A stretch of 64,000 nt of DNA from NCBI GenBank assembly GCA_903642215.1, contig CAHJWG010000011.1:95179-159178 (forward strand), written 5' to 3'. This DNA comes from Sphingobacteriaceae bacterium. Its GTDB lineage: Bacteria; Bacteroidota; Bacteroidia; Sphingobacteriales; Sphingobacteriaceae. The position numbers were made by a program, and so were the translations under genes. This document shows, piece after piece, positions 24,628-32,582 of the stretch. The notes under the pieces are model-generated. The model searched no databases, was not told where the DNA came from, and saw nothing but the letters and a program-made list of their open reading frames with translations. Every line of letters starts with the position of its first letter. Positions within the stretch are counted from its first letter, which is position 1.

Positions 24628-25614
24628 TTATATGGCTTTGGCAACTTCTGTTAAAGCGCGTACGATAGCACGTTTGGCCAATTCTATTTTGAAGGTATTG
24701 CTGCCGAATCCCTTTGCATCGGCTAATAAATTTTCTGCCAATACTTTAAAGTTTTCTACTGTTGCAGCTTTGCCTATTAACGCTATTTCTGCGGATTTTA
24801 TCCGCCAGGGTTTATGTGCTACACCACCCAAAGCCACGCGGATATCTTTAATTACATCACCATCCAGCTCTAACGCGGCAGCTACGGAAACAATGGCAAA
24901 AGCATATGATTGCCGGTCGCGCAGCTTTAAATAAGTAACATGTTTACTCAGGTTATTTTTAGGTAAATCGAGGGAAGTTACTACATCTCCCGGTTCCAGT
25001 ATGTTATCAAACTGCGGCTGATCTCCCGGCAAACGATGAAAATCCGCAAAATCAATTACCTTTTCGCCATGGATACCGGTAACATTAACTTTTGCATCCA
25101 GCGCAGCCAAAGCCACGCACATATCAGACGGATGCGTGGCGATGCAATGTTCGCTCGTTCCTAAAATTGCGTGGATTCTGTTGTAACCGTTAATTGCAGA
25201 ACAGCCGCTGCCGGGTTCGCGCTTGTTGCAGGGCGTGGCCAGATCGTAAAAATAATAGCAGCGTGTACGCTGGAAAAGATTACCGCCGTTTGTAGCCATG
25301 TTACGCAACTGCGGGGAAGCACCTGCCAAAATAGCTTTGGATAGCAAAGGATAACGCTCTTCTACCTTTTGGTTGTAAGCCGTATTGGCATTGGTGGCCA
25401 GCGCGCCCAAGCGTAAACCGCCATCTGCTGTATCCTCAATTTCCTTTAAAGTGATGCGGCTTAAATCAATTAAATGATCCGGCCTTTCAACATTTTCCTT
25501 CATCAAATCAAGCAGGTTTGTACCGCCTGCAATAAATTTGAAATTAGTTTTTACACTTCCGTTTTGCACGGCATCCGCTACATCATTTGCGCGGGTATAG
25601 GAAAACGTATTCAT
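24628..25614 (-). CDS. FAD-binding subunit of the molybdenum hydroxylase
   Basis: Electron-transfer subunit (328 aa) with the FAD-binding FIAGGTNLLDLMK near residue 28 and MATNGGNLFQRTRCYYF (about 107-123). The cysteines in RCYYF, TPCNKREPGSGCSA and SEHCIATHPSDM are those of PaoB-type subunits that carry an extra 4Fe-4S cluster. Its start overlaps the stop of the 2Fe-2S gene by 4 nt (ATGA). Confidence 0.92.
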   Translation of the reverse strand: MNTFSYTRANDVADAVQNGSVKTNFKFIAGGTNLLDLMKENVERPDHLIDLSRITLKEIEDTADGGLRLGALATNANTAYNQKVEERYPLLSKAILAGASPQLRNMATNGGNLFQRTRCYYFYDLATPCNKREPGSGCSAINGYNRIHAILGTSEHCIATHPSDMCVALAALDAKVNVTGIHGEKVIDFADFHRLPGDQPQFDNILEPGDVVTSLDLPKNNLSKHVTYLKLRDRQSYAFAIVSVAAALELDGDVIKDIRVALGGVAHKPWRIKSAEIALIGKAATVENFKVLAENLLADAKGFGSNTFKIELAKRAIVRALTEVAKAI

Positions 25615-26144
25615 GATTGTACCTCTCCTTTCACTTGTATAATGGCCGCGTTAATATTGGTATAAGCACCGCAGCGGCAAATGTTGCCGCTCATCAGTTC
25701 CTTAATATCCTCTAAATTGTTGGCTTTGCCTTCATTTATCAATCCAACGGCAGAACATATTTGTCCCGGCGTGCAATAACCGCATTGGAAAGCATCATGA
25801 TCGATAAAAGCTTTTTGCATCGGATGCAGCTCTTTACCGTGTGACAGACCTTCGATAGTTGTAATTTCCTGTCCGTCTCTCATGATGGCTAAAGTCATGC
25901 AAGAATTAATCCGCACACCATCAACCAAAACCGTACAGGCACCGCACTGGCCGTGATCGCAGCCTTTTTTTGTCCCGGTAAAACCAATGTACTCACGCAA
26001 CGCATCCAGCAAACTTACCCAAGGGGCAATTTGCAAGGTGTGCTGCTGGCCGTTTATATTTAACCGTACTTCTGCCGGTTCTGCAGGTGGAGGTGCCAGC
26101 GTAGTTTCGTGGCTCCCTGATGCTTGTTTAAAAAAATCTAACAT
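25611..26144 (-). CDS. 2Fe-2S subunit of the molybdenum hydroxylase
   Basis: Small subunit (177 aa) with two clusters: cysteines 62, 67, 70 and 82 in CDHGQCGAC and NSC, and 121, 124, 156 and 158 in CGYCTPGQ and NICRCGAYTN. The N-terminal 25 residues (ASGSHETTLAPPPAEPAEV) are a short flexible extension and not a Tat signal. First gene of the three-subunit operon. No MocA/XdhC-type maturation factor is in the window. Confidence 0.92.
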   Translation of the reverse strand: MLDFFKQASGSHETTLAPPPAEPAEVRLNINGQQHTLQIAPWVSLLDALREYIGFTGTKKGCDHGQCGACTVLVDGVRINSCMTLAIMRDGQEITTIEGLSHGKELHPMQKAFIDHDAFQCGYCTPGQICSAVGLINEGKANNLEDIKELMSGNICRCGAYTNINAAIIQVKGEVQS

Positions 26145-26439
26145 GGCGGGTGATTGATTTTATAATGATTAATATTTTTTGACTGGAACAGGTTAGGGTA
26201 GTTTTGATCTGGCTATCAAAAATTTATCTTAATAAAAGGCTAACGGACAATCAATGTTTGATAAAAAAATAATTTAGAAGGAATCCATTTAATTAGAAGT
26301 TTACTAAATTTTATGTGATAAAAGAAGCATATTCGGGCATATGTTTTTATCAATCTAAAACTGCTAACTCCACAAAAAGATAAATTTATAAAAACCATAT
26401 AAAATTTATTAAGTTATTTATTTAACCAATAATATAATT
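26145..26439. other. Divergent intergenic region
   Basis: About 295 AT-rich bases between divergent starts (2Fe-2S subunit and SPW-like protein). It must hold two promoters, though I could not place clear -7/-33 boxes. It contains one exact 14-bp motif (26317). Confidence 0.5.
26317..26330 (-). repeat. 14-bp motif, exact copy
   Basis: GATAAAAGAAGCAT with the extension on its left (TTTTATGT); a partial opposite copy (ATGTTTTTATC) lies about 10 nt away. Confidence 0.85.
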
Positions 26440-26811
26440 ATGGAACAACCAATTTCGAGAAAACAACACGGTTTTACAGACTATAGTTACATCCCGGCTG
26501 CTGCGCTGGCTCCGGTTTTGTTTGATTTTGAAGGCGAAGAAACTGCCGCTCTTTTAACAAAAGTACAAGCCGGCGGCATCCTTTTATCCAGTTTATTTAC
26601 ACGTGCAGAATGGGGATTATTTAAAACGATGCCATACAAAACACATTTAATCCTGGATATTGCCATGGGCGTATTTTCGTTATCGGCACCTTGGCTTTTC
26701 GGCTTTTCCAAGCACAAAAAAGCACGCAATGCTTTTATCGTTTTAGGTATTACCGGGATTTTGGCCGGTACACTTTCTAAACCGGAAGAAATGTTGCCTA
26801 CTATAATTTAG
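26440..26811 (+). CDS. Small four-helix membrane protein, SPW-repeat-like
   Basis: A 123-aa integral membrane protein. Hydrophobic segments are about 18-30, 42-53, 66-85 (LILDIAMGVFSLSAPWLFGF) and 94-110 (NAFIVLGITGILAGTL). The SAPWLFGF phrase recalls SPW-repeat proteins of unknown function, a weak match. It is the first gene of a two-gene unit with the SDR gene and divergent from the aldehyde oxidoreductase operon. Confidence 0.6.
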   Translation: MEQPISRKQHGFTDYSYIPAAALAPVLFDFEGEETAALLTKVQAGGILLSSLFTRAEWGLFKTMPYKTHLILDIAMGVFSLSAPWLFGFSKHKKARNAFIVLGITGILAGTLSKPEEMLPTII

Positions 26812-26828
26812 CAATCAATTATTCTATT

Positions 26829-26842
26829 CATAAAAACAGTAT
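26829..26842 (-). repeat. 14-bp motif, one mismatch
   Basis: CATAAAAACAGTAT in the 60-nt gap between the SPW-like and SDR genes. Confidence 0.55.
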
Positions 26843-26871
26843 TCATTTAAAAATCAATAAATAAAATCAAT

Positions 26872-27654
26872 ATGTCAAGCAATCAAAAATATGCACTGAT
26901 TACCGGTGCAACCAGCGGTATCGGTTTCGAGCTGGCTAAATTATTTGCAAAAGACCAATACAATTTGGTTATCGTTGCCAGGAACACAACCGAGTTGGAA
27001 AAAGCAGCCAATGAATTAAAACAGCATGGAATTGAAGTAATAACTATTGCTAAAGATTTATCTAAACTTGAAGGGCCGCTTGAAGTTTATAATGAAGTTA
27101 AATCTAAAGGCATTCAAATTGATGTTTTGGTAAACGATGCCGGACAAGGACAATACGGTTTATTTGCAGAAACGGATATTAACCGAGAACTGGAAATAAT
27201 CCACCTGAACATTGGTGCAACTATCTCTTTAACAAAACCTTTTTTAAAGGAAATGATTGCCCGTAAAGATGGTAAAATATTAAATCTTTCTTCCATCGCC
27301 GGCAAAACACCTGGCCCGTATCAATCTGTATATCACGGTACCAAAGCTTTTATCCAATCTTTTACAGAAGCTTTGCGTTCTGAAACTAAAGATACTGGTG
27401 TAACCTTCACGGCTTTATTACCCGGCAAAACCGATACCGATTTCTTTAACAAAGCCCAAATGGAAGATTCTAAGATGATGGAACAAAGCGGGTCTGACCC
27501 GGCAGATGTTGCCAAAGACGGTTACGAAGCTTTGATGGCTGGGGACGATATGGTAATTTCCGGCTTTAAAAATAAAGTAATGGTTGGTTTAAGCAATGTT
27601 ACGCCGGATCATTTGGTGGCTGACGGTATGAAAAAACAACAAGAACCAAAATAA
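26872..27654 (+). CDS. Short-chain dehydrogenase/reductase
   Basis: A 260-aa classical SDR: the cofactor loop TGATSGIGFELA (about 12-23), the NAG equivalent NDAG (about 88-91), the catalytic Ser in LNLSSIAGKTPG (about 142) and YHGTKAF as YxxxK (about 155-159). Arg at position 37 of VARNTTELEKA favours NADP(H). An NAD(P)-linked alcohol/ketone oxidoreductase; the substrate cannot be told. It sits between the molybdenum aldehyde oxidoreductase and a Zn dehydrogenase. Confidence 0.9.
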   Translation: MSSNQKYALITGATSGIGFELAKLFAKDQYNLVIVARNTTELEKAANELKQHGIEVITIAKDLSKLEGPLEVYNEVKSKGIQIDVLVNDAGQGQYGLFAETDINRELEIIHLNIGATISLTKPFLKEMIARKDGKILNLSSIAGKTPGPYQSVYHGTKAFIQSFTEALRSETKDTGVTFTALLPGKTDTDFFNKAQMEDSKMMEQSGSDPADVAKDGYEALMAGDDMVISGFKNKVMVGLSNVTPDHLVADGMKKQQEPK

Positions 27655-27658
27655 TTAC

Positions 27659-27672
27659 AAGCTTCTTTTATC
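27659..27672 (+). repeat. 14-bp motif, one mismatch
   Basis: AAGCTTCTTTTATC, 4 nt after the SDR stop, followed by AGATAAAAA, which runs into the terminator. Confidence 0.7.
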
Positions 27673-27676
27673 AGAT

Positions 27677-27713
27677 AAAAAGCCCTGAACTTTAGATAAG
27701 TTCAAGGCTTTTT
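27677..27713. terminator. Bidirectional terminator
   Basis: AAAAAGCC with TGAACTT (27677-27692) pairs with AAGTTCA and GGCTTTTT (27698-27713), with one bulge on each side. It separates the convergent SDR and small lipoprotein genes. Confidence 0.88.
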
Positions 27714-27914
27714 TTATTTATTACTAATTCTTAACTCCGGAGTTTTGGTAATTTTTATAATCAAAAAACGGAGCAGATAAATAATCAGGCCAATAATTGC
27801 AATTGCAATCAAACCGAAAATTAAACCGGCTTTAAATGCACCTTCTACCAATCCGCATCCGGAAAATAAAAATGTTACAACTAAACAAACAAGTGGCAAG
27901 GCAAATTTTTTCAT
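27714..27914 (-). CDS. Small lipoprotein with a membrane helix
   Basis: A 66-aa protein with a lipoprotein signal (lipobox FSGC, Cys 20) and then a long hydrophobic segment (AFKAGLIFGLIAIAIIGLIIYLLRFLIIKI). Similar short DUF-less lipoproteins occur widely in Bacteroidota; function unknown. It ends in the bidirectional terminator. Confidence 0.65.
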   Translation of the reverse strand: MKKFALPLVCLVVTFLFSGCGLVEGAFKAGLIFGLIAIAIIGLIIYLLRFLIIKITKTPELRISNK

Positions 27915-28013
27915 AAGTTTTATGTATTGAAATAGTGTTTAAATTAACGTTTAAGATTTTAATTTTACAAATGATCAAAGCTAAATAATACACAGTTTGT
28001 TTTAATGCAGCCT

Positions 28014-28027
28014 GTACTTCTTTTATC
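28014..28027 (+). repeat. 14-bp motif, one mismatch
   Basis: GTACTTCTTTTATC followed by ACATAAAAA, whose A-run belongs to the terminator that follows. Confidence 0.7.
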
Positions 28028-28031
28028 ACAT

Positions 28032-28073
28032 AAAAAATCCTCTGAACTTGGATTATAATTCAGAGGATTTTTT
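28032..28073 (-). terminator. Strong terminator of the Zn-dehydrogenase gene
   Basis: A perfect 15-bp stem: AAAAAATCCTCTGAA (28032-28046) with TTCAGAGGATTTTTT (28059-28073) around a 12-nt loop, 21 nt downstream of the stop. Confidence 0.92.
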
Positions 28074-28094
28074 TAAAGATGGATGATTTCTATA

Positions 28095-29252
28095 TTATGG
28101 CTTCAACACAACTTTTACACAATCATCTTCTTTATTTTTGAAAATATCATAACCGTGTGCCACTTCACTCAAAGGTAAAGTGTGCGAAATAATATCGTCC
28201 AAAACTACTTTTTCGGTTGTAACCAGCTCAATTAAATGATCGATATAATTTAAAACCGGTGCCTGGCCTTGCTTAATCGTAATGCCTTTATCAAACATAC
28301 GGCCCAACGGGAAATTATCGAAAGGCGTACCGTAAACACCAACAACCGTAACAGTTCCGCCGCGGCGCACTGCTTGGAAACAAGTTTCCAACACTTTCAT
28401 ACTTCCTTTTTCAAAGTTGACTGTTGCTTTTACCTTATCCAAAAAAGAACGCTCGGCTTCAAAACCTACGGCATCCACACAAACATCTGCACCACGACCT
28501 TGCGTCATCTCGCGGATTACTTCTACCACATCCACATCATGCGGGTTTAACGTTTCCACTTTATTTACATCTTTTGCTCTTTTTAAGCGGTAATTTTCCG
28601 GGTCGATTGCAATCACACGGCTTGCACCATGTATCCAGGCTGCTTTTTGGGCCATCAGGCCAACCGGGCCAGAACCGAAAATGGCAACTACTTCTCCGCC
28701 TTTCATTTGTGCCCAATCAATTGAAGACCAACCGGTCGGAAAAATATCCGTTAAAAAAAGCACTTGGTTATCCGTCATGTTATCCGGCACTTTACGCGGG
28801 CTGATATCAGCATAAGGCACACGTACATATTCTGCCTGGCCGCCGGAATAGCCTCCGTATAAATCAGTATAACCAAAAAGTGCACCTCCTTTTTCATCTA
28901 ACAAACCACCATCCGGGCCGTAATGTTCGTAATTAGAATTTTCGCAATGCGGGGAAGCACCGTGCTGGCAGAAAAAGCAATGGCCGCAGGCAATCGGGAA
29001 AGGCACAACTACACGATCTCCTTTTTTAAGGTTTTTTACGTTTGCGCCAACTTCTTCCACAATTCCCATAAACTCGTGGCCAACAATCATATCTTTTAAT
29101 TGCGGGATGCCACCATCCAAGATATGCAAATCAGAACCGCAAATGGCAGTAGAAGTAACTTTTAAAATAACATCTCCGGCATCTTCAATGCGCGGGTCAT
29201 CAACGGTATCATAACTAATGTCACCGGGTTTGTGAAAAACTGCTGCTTTCAT
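28095..29252 (-). CDS. Zinc-dependent alcohol/formaldehyde dehydrogenase
   Basis: A 385-aa medium-chain dehydrogenase. It shows the catalytic zinc ligand region (CGSDLH near 39, GHEFMG near 60), the structural zinc cysteines in CGHCFFCQHGASPHC (about 94-108) and the Rossmann loop IFGSGPVGLMAQKAA (about 190). The long insertion around EHYGPDGGLLDEKGGALFGY is typical of the glutathione-independent formaldehyde dehydrogenase-like branch. Its place beside a molybdenum aldehyde oxidoreductase and an SDR suggests aldehyde detoxification (inference). Confidence 0.88.
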   Translation of the reverse strand: MKAAVFHKPGDISYDTVDDPRIEDAGDVILKVTSTAICGSDLHILDGGIPQLKDMIVGHEFMGIVEEVGANVKNLKKGDRVVVPFPIACGHCFFCQHGASPHCENSNYEHYGPDGGLLDEKGGALFGYTDLYGGYSGGQAEYVRVPYADISPRKVPDNMTDNQVLFLTDIFPTGWSSIDWAQMKGGEVVAIFGSGPVGLMAQKAAWIHGASRVIAIDPENYRLKRAKDVNKVETLNPHDVDVVEVIREMTQGRGADVCVDAVGFEAERSFLDKVKATVNFEKGSMKVLETCFQAVRRGGTVTVVGVYGTPFDNFPLGRMFDKGITIKQGQAPVLNYIDHLIELVTTEKVVLDDIISHTLPLSEVAHGYDIFKNKEDDCVKVVLKP

Positions 29253-29463
29253 AAATAGGTTAATTTTTATTGATTATTTTTATTAATAATTAAATTTAAC
29301 ATTTACGAGGATTTAAAGTTTCATAATTATTACTTGCAGGATAATCTTGTAACCATTTTATTACGGTCAGGATTTAGGATAAATAAAAATTTGTACTTCT
29401 TTTATATCTAAAATAAATTGTGCTAATCAGATTGAACAGAGCATAACAATTTTATATTAAAAC
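29253..29463. other. Divergent intergenic region
   Basis: AT-rich promoter region between the Zn-dehydrogenase and the BLUF gene. It contains a two-mismatch copy of the 14-bp motif at 29393-29406 (GTACTTCTTTTATA). No clear -7 box was placed. Confidence 0.4.
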
Positions 29464-29889
29464 ATGAATTATATACTTTATTTAAGTACAGCTTGCCAGG
29501 TTTTTTATGTAGAAGAGATGGAAGCAATGCTGATTAAAATTAGAAGTAACAATAAAAAATTCGGCGTTACCGGCGTTTTGCTTTACAGCGGAAGAAGTTT
29601 TTTACAATTTATAGAAGGAGAACAGGAAATTTTGAATCAAATGATGCAAAAAATAGGAAAAGACAGCCGCCATTATAACATTGTAAAACTGGCCAGCGGT
29701 ACAAGTGAAGAAAGGCTTTTTGCAGATTGGAATATGGCTTTTAAAGTTTCTACCGATGATGAAATTAAACAGTTAGAAGGATTTATCGATCCAAGTAAGC
29801 CGGATTTTTATGCTACTTTACAAGGTGAAAAACCACATCCGGTGGTTAGTATTTTAAAATCCTTTGCAGAAAATAACAGGATGCATTAA
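29464..29889 (+). CDS. BLUF-domain blue-light photoreceptor
   Basis: A 141-aa FAD-binding protein that is almost entirely one BLUF domain. The key residues are present: Tyr 6 in ILYLS, Asn 30 in RSNNKKFGVTG, Gln 48 in SFLQFIEGE and the Trp/Met pair in DWNMAF (W89, M91). The YLY/Q pair makes the light-driven hydrogen-bond switch. There is no output domain; such short BLUF proteins act on a separate partner, which I cannot identify here. It may modulate c-di-GMP or a transcription factor in trans. Confidence 0.93.
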   Translation: MNYILYLSTACQVFYVEEMEAMLIKIRSNNKKFGVTGVLLYSGRSFLQFIEGEQEILNQMMQKIGKDSRHYNIVKLASGTSEERLFADWNMAFKVSTDDEIKQLEGFIDPSKPDFYATLQGEKPHPVVSILKSFAENNRMH

Positions 29890-29965
29890 AATTGAATCTT
29901 CAAATTAAACTTGTAAAAGCTTTTTCTTCAAACACAGTCCTTTATTCAAATCCTGTAGTATAATT

Positions 29966-29979
29966 ATACTGTTTTTATC
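29966..29979 (+). repeat. 14-bp motif, exact copy
   Basis: ATACTGTTTTTATC followed by ACCTAAAAA. TACTGTTTTT and AAAAACAGTA (29985-29994) form a 10-bp inverted repeat between convergent genes, so a weak terminator is possible. Confidence 0.8.
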
Positions 29980-30026
29980 ACCTAAAAAACAGTAAAGCTC
30001 AGTAAAAGTACAACCGGTTATTTTAA

Positions 30027-31388
30027 TCAGAAACGGTTATGAATTTCCGTTATGATGCGTACTATTTCTCCCCGGATTGCTGCTGTTGGCCGTACAAAGT
30101 TGTTGTTTTGATAAGAAAAAATCAGCCGCTTTCCCTTCCGCGTTACAAGGTAGCCGCTTTGGTTATAATTGTTGGTTAAAGAACCGGTTTTCCCCCAAAC
30201 AAAAGGAATGCCGTTATCGGTTTTATAAGCATTGCGTAACGTCCCGGAAACGCCGCCTTCCGGCAGTAAACTGTGTAATTTCTGTTCGTTATTAACCTTA
30301 ATCCAGATTTTTTGCAGCAATGCAATTAGCATTCTTGGCGTAAATAAATTTTGGCGCGACAAGCCCGAACCATCGGCCCATTGCGGCTCATCCGGCAAGT
30401 CCTTCAAAAAGTTTTTCTTACTGAAATTGATTACTGCTTCAGTGCTTAAATTTCCGGGCAAAGTAGAAGAACAAACCAGCAATAATTGCTCAGCAACAAA
30501 ATTATCGCTTGGCCAAAGCATTTGCTTGTAAACAGAATCCGAAGCAATACTGTAAAGCGTTTTTGCCGCTTTCGGCAGTTTTAAATTAACAAGTGTAACC
30601 TGCTTTTTTAAAGTATCCTGTAACAAAGCAAGCGTTAACTCCAGACTGGTTTTCCAAGGAATTTCTTGTTCAAAATTTTGCGGGACTTGTGTACTTGGAT
30701 GTACAAACCTGTTCTCGAAAATGCTTCTTTTAACAGTATATTTTTGCGGATGAAAAGAACTGTCTGCCTGCAAATACTGCTGGAGATAAGCCGGTTTAAT
30801 TTGTAATTTCCCATGTGCATCTGCAGTAATTACGGCAACATTATCTTCTATTGGTAACGCGTTAATTTCTGCCTGATAATAATCGTTATAATCGCCATAC
30901 GGCCAACCTTCGCCATAAAAATTTCCGCTAAAATTGGATGCCGAGTAAAAAAGTTTTTGCGGTGCATTCTTTAACAATTCGTAAACTTTGGTTGATTTTA
31001 AAGTAGAATGTAAGAAAGAAGGATCACCTGTTCCCCAGAAAATCAAAGAATCATTTTTAACAATATAACGCAAACCGGGAATAGAATCGCTCAGCATTTG
31101 CAGCGCGGTATAAAAAGTAAAAAGCTTAGTATTGGATGCCGGCGTAAAATATTTGTTAGAATTGAATTCATAAATCATTTTGTTTTTGTCCTGATCGTAC
31201 AAAGCAAAACCAGTAAAATGATCTTGGTTAATAGTTGATTGTTTAAATATTTTGCTGATTTTATGTTCGGTAATTTGATGCGCGCAACCGGAAACGGTAA
31301 AGATAATTAGGGCATAAAAACAGTATTGGATTAAAGCTTTGATAGATAAAATATCTGATTTGTATAACGTTTGTATTCGTATTTGCAT
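30027..31388 (-). CDS. dacB: D-alanyl-D-alanine carboxypeptidase/endopeptidase, PBP4 family (S13)
   Basis: Trims or opens peptidoglycan cross-links in the periplasm. The 453-aa protein (ATG at 31388; a longer frame starts with TTG at 31412) has a membrane/lipoprotein anchor (lipobox VSGC, Cys 35) and the three serine-enzyme motifs: SNTK (S85), SDN in WPSDNFVAEQ and KTG in GKTGSLTNN. It lies next to the dipeptide epimerase and an aminopeptidase, all on the minus strand, which suggests a set of genes for wall-peptide turnover. Confidence 0.9.
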   Translation of the reverse strand: MQIRIQTLYKSDILSIKALIQYCFYALIIFTVSGCAHQITEHKISKIFKQSTINQDHFTGFALYDQDKNKMIYEFNSNKYFTPASNTKLFTFYTALQMLSDSIPGLRYIVKNDSLIFWGTGDPSFLHSTLKSTKVYELLKNAPQKLFYSASNFSGNFYGEGWPYGDYNDYYQAEINALPIEDNVAVITADAHGKLQIKPAYLQQYLQADSSFHPQKYTVKRSIFENRFVHPSTQVPQNFEQEIPWKTSLELTLALLQDTLKKQVTLVNLKLPKAAKTLYSIASDSVYKQMLWPSDNFVAEQLLLVCSSTLPGNLSTEAVINFSKKNFLKDLPDEPQWADGSGLSRQNLFTPRMLIALLQKIWIKVNNEQKLHSLLPEGGVSGTLRNAYKTDNGIPFVWGKTGSLTNNYNQSGYLVTRKGKRLIFSYQNNNFVRPTAAIRGEIVRIITEIHNRF

Positions 31389-31436
31389 GATGAAATAAAT
31401 ATTGTAAATCAATATAAAGATTACCTTTAGTACAAT

Positions 31437-32534
31437 TTAAACAACCACATTTTCCAATCCATCCAAATATCCCTGATCCACATCCGCACCAATACCAGGT
31501 TCATCTGTCAGTTCTAATTGCATACCGTTATACTTGCAACCGCCGGTTACCGGGTCAATTAAATGTCCGAGTAAACAAGTATCCAAGTCAAAAAAACAAA
31601 TATTTTTAAAAGCCATTGCAAAGTGGACGTTTGCGGTTAAGGCCAGCCGGCTTTCCAACATCCCGCCTTGCATACAGTTCATATTATTTTTTTCGGCAAT
31701 TTGATTTATTTTGATTGCTTCGTTTATGCCGCCACTTTTGGCAAACTTGATGTTGATGTATTTTGCAGCTTTATTCCGGATCATCCGTTCGGCATCCCAA
31801 TGCGTGTATACGCTTTCATCGGCCATAATTGCAACCGGCGAAAGTTTGCAAAGTTCGGGCAGCAATTCATCATTATAAGTTCGCATCGGTTGTTCACAAA
31901 ACTCGATATTGTATTTTTCCAGGGCTTGTAAAATTAACACTGCTTCTTCAAAAGTCCAGCCCTGGTTTGCATCCAAACGTAAAACAATATCGAACCCGAT
32001 TGCCTGGCGAATTTGTTTAATCCGTTCTACATCCAAGTTTGGTTGTTTGCCCAGCTTTACTTTGATTATCTTGTAACCTTGTTCTTTAAATTTTACTGCT
32101 GATTTTGCCATCGCTTCCGGCGTGTTGATTCCAATTGTGATATCAGTTTCAATCCTGCGTTTTTCTCCGCCTAAAAACCGGTACAAAGGTTTGTTTACAA
32201 ATTTGGCTGCCAAATCATACAATATCATGTCGAATGCACTTTTTATCGTATAATTTCCGGCCGTGTACAAATGCAGTTCTGCCAAACGATCTTCGATAGC
32301 TGCTGCATCTTTATTTTTCCACAAAGCAGCAAAATCCTTCGCCATTTCAAAACAGGTTGATTGTGTTTCGCCAACAATCATCGGGAAGGCAGAACACTCG
32401 CCGACGCCGCTTAAACCAATATCTGTTTGTGCGCGGATAAAAATATTCTGTGCATAATCCATGGTACCGGTAGCAATCGTAAACGGCTCCATCGGGATAG
32501 AATATTTATAAATTCGGAAAGCAGTAAATTTCAT
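31437..32534 (-). CDS. Dipeptide epimerase (L-Ala-D/L-Glu type), enolase superfamily
   Basis: Epimerises the second residue of dipeptides, probably L-Ala-D-Glu from murein. The 365-aa protein has the enolase-superfamily pattern: the lysine pair in IIKVKLG (about 160), metal ligands Asp in RLDANQGW (about 193), Glu in FCEQPM (about 220) and Asp in ADESV (about 245), and a second lysine in NIKFAKSGG (about 269). Gene order PBP4, epimerase, M1 peptidase supports murein recycling. Substrate specificity in this superfamily cannot be proven from sequence. Confidence 0.85.
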   Translation of the reverse strand: MKFTAFRIYKYSIPMEPFTIATGTMDYAQNIFIRAQTDIGLSGVGECSAFPMIVGETQSTCFEMAKDFAALWKNKDAAAIEDRLAELHLYTAGNYTIKSAFDMILYDLAAKFVNKPLYRFLGGEKRRIETDITIGINTPEAMAKSAVKFKEQGYKIIKVKLGKQPNLDVERIKQIRQAIGFDIVLRLDANQGWTFEEAVLILQALEKYNIEFCEQPMRTYNDELLPELCKLSPVAIMADESVYTHWDAERMIRNKAAKYINIKFAKSGGINEAIKINQIAEKNNMNCMQGGMLESRLALTANVHFAMAFKNICFFDLDTCLLGHLIDPVTGGCKYNGMQLELTDEPGIGADVDQGYLDGLENVVV

Positions 32535-32582
32535 TTTTATGATCCTGATTTAAACAGATAACAGCCGGTTACTTCCTGATCT

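Noticed and set aside
31412..31412. Longer start (TTG) for the PBP4 gene
   Set aside because: The ATG at 31388 gives a natural anchor sequence, and the extra eight residues start with a rare codon.
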